DNA of 64,000 nucleotides from Verpa conica (lineage: Eukaryota; Ascomycota; Pezizomycetes; Pezizales; Morchellaceae), in contig JAUFSD010000004.1 of NCBI GenBank assembly GCA_033030425.1, positions 1,922,001 to 1,986,000 on the forward strand, given 5' to 3'. The position numbers and the translations under genes were made by a program. The notes under the pieces were generated by a model. It did no database searches. It was given only the letters and a program-made list of their open reading frames with translations, and was not told the DNA's origin. Shown here in pieces: positions 48,202 to 58,230 of this stretch. Position 1 is the stretch's first letter. Each line of letters begins with the position of its first letter.

Positions 48202-49843
48202 ATGAAGTTGAGTAAGAAGCAACTAAAGAACCAGCAATGGCAGGATAATGCTCGAATGAGAAAAGCAGCGAATAAGGTAAAATCCAAAATGCAGAAAGAT
48301 ATAGGGTATGTGTCCCAACAAAAAAGCTCCAATGTCACCTGACTTACTCACGTTCATCTAGTCACAGGGAGTGTCAGTGGGTGATTTATGGGTGTGCTGA
48401 AAGGATTCCGGTTCCTGGCCCTGGCCCTGGCCCAAACCCAGATCACGAAACCATTTGCCAGTTCCGGTGCCACCCTACGGTACATTCTCTATGGACGAAG
48501 CTTAGGAAATTTGAGAACGAGAACCCCCGTTTCAAGCCCAACGTTTCTAAATTGTTGGTCTTAAAAGCAAGAGAGTTTAAACCTGTGGAGCTATGGGTTG
48601 GTGGAATGGACTCCTGTCCCAAAACCGAACCATGGTTGTTTAAGGCCTCAGATGTATTTCAAAATGGGGAACCACCTGCACACCTGGCAACCCCTGTGGC
48701 ATTTAGCCAGGGAATAACGGTACCTTATTCCGAATCGTTGGGAAATGACTGTACTAACTGTGGCTAAGCCCAACACCAAAATTCATCCTCCTCAAGGGGA
48801 CCGGCAAACCCCAGACCAGACGGCGTGGTGGATAGAAAGTCAAATACGCTTCAGTAAACATTCTCCGGAAGAGGTTATTCACGCAATTGATCTCCAGCCA
48901 ACCAAGTTGTTTGAAGAATATCCAGTAGGCTTACCACCTGCTTTGGCCTCTCAATATTCTGAAAGGGTCGGCTACTCTGCTGCGAATGCCACACCTAGGT
49001 TCACTTTTGTAGATATGCATGTTGGTATGTACCTATAGGCCACTTCTAAGAATCTTAAACTAATGTCTGCAAGACAGAGGAATGTCCACTATATCGATCA
49101 ACCTCGATAAGACCCAAAAGATTTGGCTTCTGTGGCCTCCTGAAGAAAACGAAGAGACTTTCTACACAAGGTTCGACGTGCAAGTGAATGATGATGAAAT
49201 CTTCAAGTTAAACCGAATCGCACCACACTTGAAGCACGGGAGAATCGTTTACACAGACAACACAGAGGCCTTATTCATTCCTGCAGGCTGGATCCACGCA
49301 GTGATCACTCTTCAAGGGGGTTTACTGATGGGCTATTCATGGTCTGCCCAAGAGGATATTGAGACCCTTTTGCGTTGCTTTGAGTGGGAAGCTAAGATGA
49401 GTCGCTCTGTTTCTGACGTGGAGGAATGCTGTAACCACTTGCTAGATTGCCTAGAGTTATGCATGCATAGTATGGATAAAAATGTTGTTGCAAAGGGTGT
49501 GGAGTCTTGGATTAAGTTTATAAGAATCGCCAAGGAGGCAGCCGGGCGTGGCACAACTTGGAGTAGGGAGGTGGTTGATTCTGTTAAAACCTTGGCTCAA
49601 TCGATTGTACAGGACCGGAGGATTCCTCTCCCTTCTACTTGTCCATGCATACCTAGGCCATCTGAGCGCAGCATCTCCTGTAGGAAGCACCTGGCTACTC
49701 ACGTCATACCAAGTGATAAGCAGCGCACCCCGGCCAGCAAACAGAACGCGGCGAAGCGGCGCAACAAGCGGCCTAGAGAACCCTCATCCGATACCGAGGC
49801 CGAAAGTCATGCTGGCGGAGGACATAAGCCGCGTCGGCACTAG
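48202..49843 (+). CDS. JmjC-domain protein (probable 2OG-Fe(II) hydroxylase/demethylase)
   Basis: Four exons, 48202-48305, 48362-48719, 48769-49024 and 49074-49843, give 495 residues. Introns are 56, 49 and 49 bp and all phases fit. The N-terminus is very basic (KKQLKNQQ, RMRKAANKVKSKMQKD). A JmjC-type double-stranded beta helix spans about residues 215-330. RFTFVDMHVD supplies the HxD iron ligands, split by intron 3. KTQKIWLLWPP follows, and IPAGWIHAV supplies the distal His. The Lys in the KTQKIW segment fits the 2OG-binding position. The helical region after the core and the final NLS-like tail (KRRNKRPREP) fit a nuclear enzyme. The layout resembles KDM2/PHF-type JmjC proteins without a visible PHD finger. 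The substrate is not deducible. Confidence 0.85.
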
Positions 49844-50070
49844 GGTAGGTGTAGATCTGTGCAACGTAGGGCGGCTAAGGATGAAAAGAAATTAACCCTT
49901 AAGTTTTATATAATATTGCTATTACTAGTCTCTAACAGGCCATGTATATGCATCAGGTACACATTACCTCATACAAATAATTTGGGAAAAGGCAATAAAC
50001 TACACATTTACCTGCAAGGCTTGTGGGAAATGCATCACCTGAAGCATTTTATGATTCATTTACTAAGAGT
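49844..50070. other. 3' flank of the JmjC gene
   Basis: AT-rich non-coding sequence between the JmjC stop and the pyrimidine minisatellite. Nothing else was seen. Confidence 0.5.
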
Positions 50071-50371
50071 TACCCTTTCCACTGCCTTTACTTATCCTTT
50101 TCCCCTACCCTTTCCCATCTCTTATCCTTTTCCCTACCCTTTTCCCGAGCCTTTTTGCTCCCTTACCCTTTCCCCTACCCTTTCCCCTAGCCATTCCCTA
50201 GCCTTTTCGCTCCCTTACCCTTTTCCCTATCCTTTTCCCCACCCTTTTCCCTATCCTTTTCCCCACCCTTTTCCCTAGCTTTTCCGCTCTCTTACCCTTT
50301 TCTCTACCCTTTCCCCTACCCTTTCCTCTAGCTTTTCCGCTCCCTTACCCTTTTCCCTACCCTTTTGCCTA
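50071..50371. repeat. Pyrimidine-rich minisatellite (CCCTACCCTTTTC type)
   Basis: About 300 bp made of variable units such as CCCTACCCTTTCC, CCCTATCCTTTTC and TTTTCGCTCCCTTA. The plus strand is almost pure pyrimidine. A higher-order period is marked by the recurring GCTCCCTTACCC block. Confidence 0.85.
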
Positions 50372-50419
50372 CTATTTTCTGAGGTATTATAAACAAAGAA
50401 TCAAGCCAGAATATATCAA

Positions 50420-50500
50420 CAAATGGTCTATATGATAAGTGGTCTGAATAGTGCTGAGCTACAGAGGTTCAACTCCCAGTGGACTGGGTTTTTTTTTAGT
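50420..50500 (+). ncRNA. Possible Pol III-type unit (tRNA-like or SINE remnant)
   Basis: GGTTCAACTCC fits the Pol III B-box consensus. It is followed by a CCCAGT/ACTGGG hairpin and a run of nine T, a Pol III terminator. The upstream TGATAAGTGG is a weak A-box match. I could not fold a standard tRNA cloverleaf, so this is at best a degenerate or SINE-like unit. Confidence 0.25.
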
Positions 50501-52538
50501 AGAGTAAATACTTGGGAAATGTGTAGGTTATTTTGTTGGGTAAATTGTTAGGTAAAGCATCCAATTTCCCTTAATGTCCTTTTTATAACACCCTAAAATA
50601 CTCTTTTACTTAGTATCTACCTGTGAAAAATTTGATTCATTTCTATGGTTTGATAGAGAGTTATAAATTTCGCTATTCTCCTATCTTAGAGTACAGTTTT
50701 ACAAGCCCTCAACCTTCGTAATATCGCTGTCTATGCTAGCGCTTGGTCCCAATCAGATGTCCACGCATAACTCCGCTTTGTATATCTCAATAACATATGT
50801 TTAGAATTCTATTAGATCTCTCGCAAGAAAGGATATATGAGATGTGGTTGCTATAGAAGCTGCTAGGGGTCGAGTGGTAGTTTAGCAATTGGGTAGAAAA
50901 CAAGGGAGATAATTCCCTAATATGGTTTCTGGAGACTCGTACTATAGGTGCTAGTTCCAATTCCGGCCCGACTTAGGGAATGAGTATCCGAAAGCTAGAA
51001 GGGTAGCGGTCAATTATGGGAATAACCGTTGGTGGCATTGTGCACAAATTCTCTACCATACAAATTCATATCGATGAAAAATGCCAGTCCATGGAGTAGG
51101 TGTCTAGGTATCTGCGTTACTATCGTATCCACCATTATCGGTTATGCATGGCCCCCGGCAGATTTTCAGCACCCGTAATACAGCCGGATTTCAAAGTATC
51201 ACTGGTGTAAAACGTAAAAAAAAAATTGTAAGTGCTAAATAGTAAACCGACCCCTGAAATAGTTCGGGGTTGTCTAAAGCAAAGGCCGGGGGTGGAGGGG
51301 GGTGTTAGTGCCTGGGCCAACTAGACTCGTGCACTTATTGACCTAAACAAAGCTCCACCGGCTTGAGGAATCGAGTAGATGAGGATACGATAGAAGCTGG
51401 AGGATGTCAGAAGTCTTAGGCAAGAGCAAGGTTAATAGCATTTGGCATGCATAGGCTCTTGAAAGCTGGAAACGTTGGGCTAAGCGAATATTTAAGCGCG
51501 GGCGCGTGGTTTTGGCGATTTGGTGGCGGCGGGGGTTTCTGATACCTCAAAGAACAAGAAACACAGTCTAGTCTTATATCGGTTGATAGAAGGCAATACA
51601 AGCACAACTATTTAACGATTGTTGATGAAGTAGGATCATGTTGAGCTGCTGAATAGACATGAACACATAAACCCTTTCGCTCATGGTGGGGCGAGAATAA
51701 TTCTCACCATCGCCAACCACATGCTATGGGTGTGCCAGCCGTACACATAGACCTCTATATATTCACTGTGGAAGCGGGAATAGATATCCGCCGAAACCAA
51801 CAGCAAGGCTATGTAGGGATGTGTCCGGAATAGGACATGAAAAATGCCATACACGTAAACCCCTTATATTCACTGTGGACGTGGTAATAGATACACACCG
51901 TGACCAACAGCGATCATAGAGATGTGCTAGGCATATTGTAGAAAACACATGAATCCCTTACATTCACGGTGGGGCAGAAATAGCTCTCACCATAGCCAAC
52001 CGTGGTGCTAGAGATGTGTTGTGAATGGGACAGGAACAAAGCCATACACATAAGTCCTTTGCTTTCACTGTGGAAGCGGTAATAGATACCCGCTGTATCC
52101 AACAGTGATACTAGAGGCGTGCCGGGCATGTAATAGGAACCGAACCGCATGAAGCTGTTGTGTCCGCTGTGGAGCGAAAGAAACTATAACTCTCGCCATA
52201 GCCAACAGGAATACTAGGGGTGTGGAACGTGATGTGGGAAGGGGGGAGGGAAGAGGGAGGCCTAATGGCTTATAAAATAGTGACTGTTACCCAGGCGTTT
52301 CCACTACAACCGAGGAGACAGGTAGTGTAATCACCCTATAAGAACATTATGTCATGCCTTTATACCTGCCGAAAAATTAAGTCTAATGATCTTTTATATA
52401 GTTGTATGGTCGGTGGACAAGATTTTAGAAAAAACTCTATTTTACACCCAAAGTACCCATGTTCACTAAGTAAAGAATACCAGCCGGTACCCGCACTTAT
52501 CCAAAAGATATTATACCTAGCAGATATCTCAGAAGTTA
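50501..52538. other. Intergenic with tandem repeats
   Basis: No gene is seen. The region 51655-52215 is an alternating tandem repeat, listed separately. Confidence 0.5.
51655..52215. repeat. Degenerate alternating tandem repeat, about 100-bp units
   Basis: About six units of roughly 90-110 bp share the order ACACATRAACCCYTT, TTCACTGTGG, CCAACAG and a GATGTG block. Two unit types alternate irregularly. One has TGGGGCGAGAATA and CTCACCAT. The other has TGGAAGCGGTAATAGATA and CCGC. Sequence divergence is high, so the array is old. Confidence 0.75.
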
Positions 52539-52941
52539 GTCTCGTGCCCAGCGCCATTATGTGTTGCGTAGCATCACAGGGCCTGGTGTGCTTACCCCTC
52601 CGAGCTTGTCTAATTCTTTTCGGCATATCTCGGGTATATTAGGACTCGGGGGCTCTCAGAGGAATTTTGGGCTTCATTAACCCAGACTCCACGGTATCTA
52701 ATTCCTCCCAATACCATATTTGCTATACAGTATTGTAGGCCTAGTATACTTACTCTCCGAGCCTTGACCGGTGTTATTTCGGGCGTATTATTTTTCTCCG
52801 AGATAATTTCGGGGCTCAAACAGTACCCCCGAGCCCCCTAGGGACCTCCAAACGCTGCGGAGACTTTCGGGGGTGCTCCGAGGCATCTCGAAACTTTATC
52901 TACGGTTCTGCGTAGCAAATATATGGGACTGGACACAAGAC
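52539..52941. mobile_element. MITE family 1, complete copy with TA target duplication
   Basis: The element is 403 bp. The left end is GTCTCGTGCCCAG and the right end, inverted, is GTCTTGTGTCCAG. Pairing extends over about 35 bp (GCGTAGCA near both ends). TA flanks both sides, as in Tc1/mariner insertions. The interior is non-coding. Partial copies lie at 37664-37999 and 54834-55000. Confidence 0.8.
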
Positions 52942-53898
52942 TAGCTGCATGATATCTTTGTAAGCTAAGGCACGTACGATGATGAATGACGCATAAGGTT
53001 ACATTTAACGATTGTATAAAGATGATGGTCTAGCTGCATTAATTTGTTTTATGGTGCTGGTGCCAAGACAAGTGCCAAGTTAAAGCACGTGATGCATTCC
53101 CGTGACAATCTTACACGCTACAGTACAGTCGCCCATATTGACTCTATAAGGGTATGAGTTTGGGTCCCACTCTTCCCCGGTGGTAAAATAAGGATATTTC
53201 CATATAAGGATATCCTTGGACTTTTGGAATTTTTTGTATGGGTATCCTTATAGAAGAAGTAGGGTTAGGGTTGTTTTGCTAAAAAACCTATGAATTTGAA
53301 GGGTGTAAACCTCAGTTGCTCACTGAACAGCCGCAGTCATCTATTATAAGATACTTCTAGAGGGTGCTTTACCCAGATAGAGGGTAAGCCAACCCAAGTA
53401 CAAATATATAAAAGGAACAAAAAAATCACATATATCATACGAAATTATAAAATAACACTCGGATTTTCTATAAGGATATGTATCCTATAATGGTACGAGG
53501 CTCCGGGTCTTCCGTATTCTTATAGGACGATTTTGCTGTATTAGCAATGCCAGAAAGTCAGTGGGTCATGTGACCGTATCTATAGCCTCCGGTGGAAAAG
53601 ACGGGAAACCCAAAACTTTAGATCCGAGGCCTTAATTGGCCTCCATATTCTCGGCGAAGATTCTAGCAATAGTATTGGCCCAAGAACCCTTGTCAGCTAC
53701 CCTTTTTCCCCACCAGAGACTGTAGGTGTAGGAGAAACAATTAGATACCGTTTACCCACCACGTGACCCACTCACTTTTCGGCACCCCTAGCAGCGTGGT
53801 TAGGGTCAACCCCGATAACCCTAACCCCTCACCTCCGAAATGCTTAACATGCTGTTGTCATTCTCCCATCAACAAGTCATATATTCGTTATATCAAAG
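52942..53898. other. Intergenic, nothing recognised
   Basis: It contains TTAGGG doublets at 53261-53272 and 53817-53827. No gene was seen. Confidence 0.5.
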
Positions 53899-54744
53899 AT
53901 GAAGCTCAACGCCAATACAGGTAAATTACCCATCTGCTATAGCACTCCATACGGCAATCAGGGGAAACTCACTTACCACCAAGCTCACAGCTCTTATCTC
54001 TTCCAAAGTCCTCCTAGTACCCTACGAACCTCATCATGTGCTTACTTATAGCACCTGGATGGAGAACGAGGTATCTATCCCAAATAATCTTTGAATGAAT
54101 CTAAAGACTGAGACAATGTTAAAAAGTTTGACCAGTAGGATATCCGAGAAGCTACAGCCTCCGAACGCCTCACTCTATCTGAAGAATACAAGATGCAGCA
54201 AAAATGGCGAGTAGATGCTGACAAGCTAACATTTATCTCCTGTCTCCCACTAGAACGGGCTATACCAGAAGATGGGCATGTGTTGCCAAGGGAGGATGAT
54301 GCACCAGAGAAAATGGTCGGCGATGTTAATTTATTTCTCTATGAGGAAGATGAGAACGATGATGAAGATGGGGAGGGTGAAAGGAAGCCGATTGCAGTTG
54401 GTGAAATAGAGCTCATGATCGCGCTCAAGGATCAACAAGGAAAAGGGTTAGGGAGAGCATCTCTACTACTGTTCCTGTATTATATACTCTTACACCGGAG
54501 GGAGATAGTGATACACCGGCCGGATGCACTGAACACACTAGAGTTGGCTGCGCTGAGAGCGAAGATAAATCAGCTGAATACGAGGAGTATTAGGTTGTTT
54601 GAAAGTGCTGGGTTTGTTAAGAGGTCAGACAAGCCGAGCTATTTCGGAGAGTTTGAGTTGGTTATGGGAGATATGTCGTTGGAGGGAATTGAGAGAAGAA
54701 TGAGGGAATTTGGGATGGGGAGTTGCAGGGAGGTCCAATACTAG
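53899..54744 (+). CDS. GNAT acetyltransferase, N-acetyltransferase 9 (NAT9)-like
   Basis: Three exons, 53899-53920, 53991-54070 and 54139-54744, give 235 residues. Introns are 70 and 68 bp. The short first exon joins to read MKLNANTALISSKVLLVPYE, the conserved start of NAT9-like proteins. PHHVLTYSTWM and LTLSEEYKMQQ are family hallmarks. The acetyl-CoA loop is QQGKGLGRAS near residue 150, followed by a helix and RLFESAGF. An acidic insertion (EEDENDDEDGEGE) lies before the core. NAT9 proteins acetylate N-termini; in animals, tubulin is a reported target. The fungal substrate is not known. The gene appears complete. Confidence 0.88.
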
Positions 54745-54833
54745 AGTGTGCTTATACTCCCTATTCCAAGGGCTTGTTTACCGAAGATACTAAGTAGATG
54801 TACTCTTAATACAATATATATACGAATTACTTA

Positions 54834-55000
54834 GTCTCGTGCCCAGACTCATTATTTTCTGCGCAGCGCCGTAGGGTCTGGAGTAGTAAAGTTCCGAGAA
54901 ACCCCGGGGTCACCTCCGAAAACCTCCAGATCTCTCGGAGGATTGGATTTACTCGGGGGGATTTTGACCCTGAGCAGCTGGGAGCACTTTATTTCATTTT
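54834..55000. mobile_element. MITE family 1, copy 3 (partial, inverted)
   Basis: The copy begins GTCTCGTGCCCAG after TA, and continues with GCGCCGTAGGGTCT and TAAAGTTC. This matches the inverted right half of the family. The other end is not clear. It lies between the NAT9-like gene and the dioxygenase gene, near both 3' ends. Confidence 0.65.
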
Positions 55001-55184
55001 GGTCAAAGCTTTACGCTCCTCCTAGCTTATAATAATATCGCATAAAGCAGACCTTTATAGCGTACATAAACAAAACATACTCTCAAAATGATTAACAAAA
55101 GAAACCTCTCCTTCGCAGTCAGGGCGGAGTATTGCTTTCTTGCTAATTAATTTCCACCAAGCTATGAGAGAGTCCATCATAAAA

Positions 55185-56522
55185 CTATATATTTCTACTT
55201 GTCCTTACCTTATATTCGTCCATAGAACTATTATGAATGGTTGATACTAAAGAGTAACGAGTCCCCCTCCAGCGTAGTGTAAAATGTTCCAACCTAGCAC
55301 CCCTAATGGCGCCAATGCTTCCAGGCAAAAAAACAAATCTCCGCTTCAACTCTGTGATACAAAAGTCCCCTCCTGTGAATTCCCCCATTGGCGCCATTAA
55401 AGCCCAACCGTTGGCCAAGTCCTTGGAGTCACGATGGGGCTCAGTAAAAACATTAATCAAGCAAGCCCTTAACGCAAAACATTCATCTTTTTCAGTTGCC
55501 CAAAATTTCTTCTGGTCCTCAGGAATAGTAGCAATAATCTTTTGGCACAGATCTCTGAATTTTGAATCAATAGCACCCAGAAGGACCCTTTTAGCTCTAG
55601 TGAAGTTTCCTAACGCTCTAGTAAACTTTGAGTAGACGACTTTGACTCGGTTGGAATTGGGGCAAGAGTCATTTGTGACTACGGAACCTTTTCTTGTATG
55701 GCCTTGTTCCATCCACTGTCCCCAGTGATAAACACCACAGCGTGCCCATTCAGGCCAGCAAAAATGAGGGTTTTCTAGTAACCACTGTTCATACATTGTA
55801 TGCCGTTGGTCGCTAGGGATTGAAGGTGGGTGGATAGCAGCGTACACTTCAATATTCCATGTGGTCAGTTCCAGGATGTATTTTCCAATGCAAGGACCAT
55901 AGATGTCTTCAAAACCGGTTCCAAAGAGTACAAATAAACGGCAGAAATGGCCATCAAGGGCAACGTAAAACCCTCCAGGTGGTACTCGGATCTGCTGGAA
56001 AGGGACGCCAATTGCTTCAACTTCATCAAGGGTCGCTTTTGCTGAGGTCGCTTTAGGGATTGCACCCCCGAGAAATACTCGAAAAGACACCTCAATTGTG
56101 TTTTCTGTATGTCCGCCATGGTGTTTTTAGAATGTAATGAATATAATAAACGTATAATAATATTACATACCTCCAAACACATGAGTAAAGGTTTCGCTTC
56201 CAGCAGCTTTAGCTTCTTCGCATAGCCTCTTAGCCGTGGCAGAGAGCTTCATTTGTTTATCAAGTCGTTTCTCTAGTGCACGATCTGAAATCGGGTGAAC
56301 ATGGTGTTTGCTTCCAGGACTTGTATCTCTTTTCCGGCACTTTTCCGGTTCAAATTGTTTATCGATCAGGTCTTCTTCGTAGGCAGGGTTAAGGTATTTT
56401 TTAATGCGTGGAGTTGGTCTGTTCTGTGTGAGATGAGGGTAAGGAGGTGACTTGAGCTTTCCTGCTGCAGTTCTCATGTCCCTGTAGGTGCGCATATCTG
56501 GGCCATTGGTAACTGTCGACAT
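55185..56522 (-). CDS. 2OG-Fe(II) dioxygenase-like protein, fungal expanded family
   Basis: Two exons, 56522-56171 and 56104-55185, give 423 residues. The 66-bp intron joins FTHVFGE to NTIEVSFRVF in frame. The first 120 residues are basic and disordered. The C-terminal domain has the facial triad pattern: FTEPHRDSKD (HxD), then LEHFTLRW with the distal His, and RGTRYSLV with the Arg expected to bind 2-oxoglutarate. FTGGDFCITEL and FLPGSIGAIRG lie between. This order matches the fungal TET/JBP-related 2OGFeDO families, which are expanded in many fungi and often lie near transposons. A nucleic-acid substrate is possible but not shown. Confidence 0.75.
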
Positions 56523-58230
56523 AATCCGAGTTTATGGGACTTCCGAGAGGCAGAAACATAGACTATTGTTTTCTGGAAATCGAAGTACAATCCAGGGGTA
56601 GCTATCAAATGTGCTTTAGCTCCCGGGAATGTTGAAATGTTGGTAGAGCGGTTCAGGGGTGTCACGGGTTAAGGGGTGTGGGAGACAGGTGGGATTCCGG
56701 GTTGCCTCCAGAACGCAGGTACCGCGGGTCTGGTTCTTCCGTCTCGGGGTGGGGTCATTGTATTTTGCGTCATCTGGGGCGAAATTGGCTATCCGAAGTA
56801 CTACTTATCGCTCGGCGTAGCAGAGGATCCGGGGAGGTAGCTGGACCTATGTTGAATCGTATAGGATATGACGGCAATTAAACCTGGCATCGGAGCACAA
56901 AATACAGGTACCAAACACTTGTCAGCGTGTTTGTACCTGAGAGCCTTGCTTTGCAATACTAGCCACTTGAGTAACCATCCAATCTTTCTCGCCCGTGCTG
57001 AAACTTTGCTTAAGACACCTATGAACCCTCCCTGAAGAACCTCTCCCAGAGCCTCCCCCGCACAGATGAGTGCTTCGGCAGTTAGGAGCTGCATGTGGAA
57101 GCCAAAGCTACTGGTATTTGTTTTTCAAATATATTTGAACAGAGAAATGGCTTATTTAGTATTAATTATCCATAGGTATTGTGTATCGCGGGTGATACTG
57201 TATGGGCCACTAAATAAGATCTTCTACTCTAGCCACCAAACGTACGTAATTACTTGGTTTTCACTCTGAAATGTATGATATCGACGACTGGCCCTGTTGG
57301 TTCGTCAAAAAGTATTATTATTGCATTAGACTGGTGGTCTTGTGTCCAGTATATCACGTGACGCCAAGTATTGTGCTCCAAGAATGAGAGAAAAGTTTTT
57401 GAAATTAATTCAATTGAAAAAGCTCTCTCATACAACTAAGAAAATTCCCACATGGAGAGAGGATGGGACTCCCCCATCCTCCCCACCTTAAATCCCAAGC
57501 TGTTACACCATGATTACGTAAGTGTCGGGTCACGCCACTTTTCATCCCAACTCATCAATGAGTGCAAAGCCCAGCATAATGATCAGCTAATCATAGGGCT
57601 TGGCACGAGACAGTTCGGCCCTACTAATTACGTTCTATGGTGATACCTCCCAAGACCAACAATGTCACGGGAAGATCATGTGACTAGGCTTGGCACAAAG
57701 CTTTTACTATCGGGGTGTCGCGCGGAACGCACTTTAGTATCCGCTACGCTGTACTGTATCTGACATCGCCGTTTCTGCTATCCTACGTTATAAAATACCC
57801 TTCAGCGCATATCAATGCTGTATCTGCTACACCACGTAACACCACCTACTGAGTGCTCCTATATGGTCTGCATGTCGGGCCAGGGAATTACAATTGCAGC
57901 TGTCAATAACTCGTAAAGTGCTGACGTTTTTAATACGGGCTGCTATTGCATACCGCTAAAACCATAGGCTTGGCGTGGTTTTGTATGGTATGCAATAACA
58001 GTCCATTCCAAAAACGTCCACACTTTACGAGTATACGATACAACTAGACCCCGATTACCAATCATCCTTCTGCTAACGGCTACGGCTAAGCGGGAGCAAC
58101 CAAGCAGAATTATTTAGAGTATGTACCTCGCCGCACAGCTGTACCGATTGTCTTGGGAGGAGGGGAGTGGCAGGTTGCACATAAGCCCCTCCTCCCCTCC
58201 CTCTCAGTGAACAGAAACTATACCACGGCT
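56523..58230. other. Intergenic with a foldback MITE
   Basis: No gene was recognised. It contains the family 2 element at 57909-58032 and a MITE-1-like end (GGGCTTGGCACGAGAC) at 57596-57611. The stretch 58150-58230 is pyrimidine-rich and precedes the next start, so it is probably promoter or leader sequence. Confidence 0.5.
57909..58032. mobile_element. Foldback MITE, family 2, copy 2
   Basis: This 124-bp palindrome starts ACTCGTAAAGTG and ends CACTTTACGAGT. The arms pair over about 50 bp (GACGTTTTTAAT, GCTATTGCATACC with GGTATGCAATAAC). The centre is CATAGGCTTGGCGT. ATA flanks both ends. It is the sister of 36568-36674. Confidence 0.85.
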
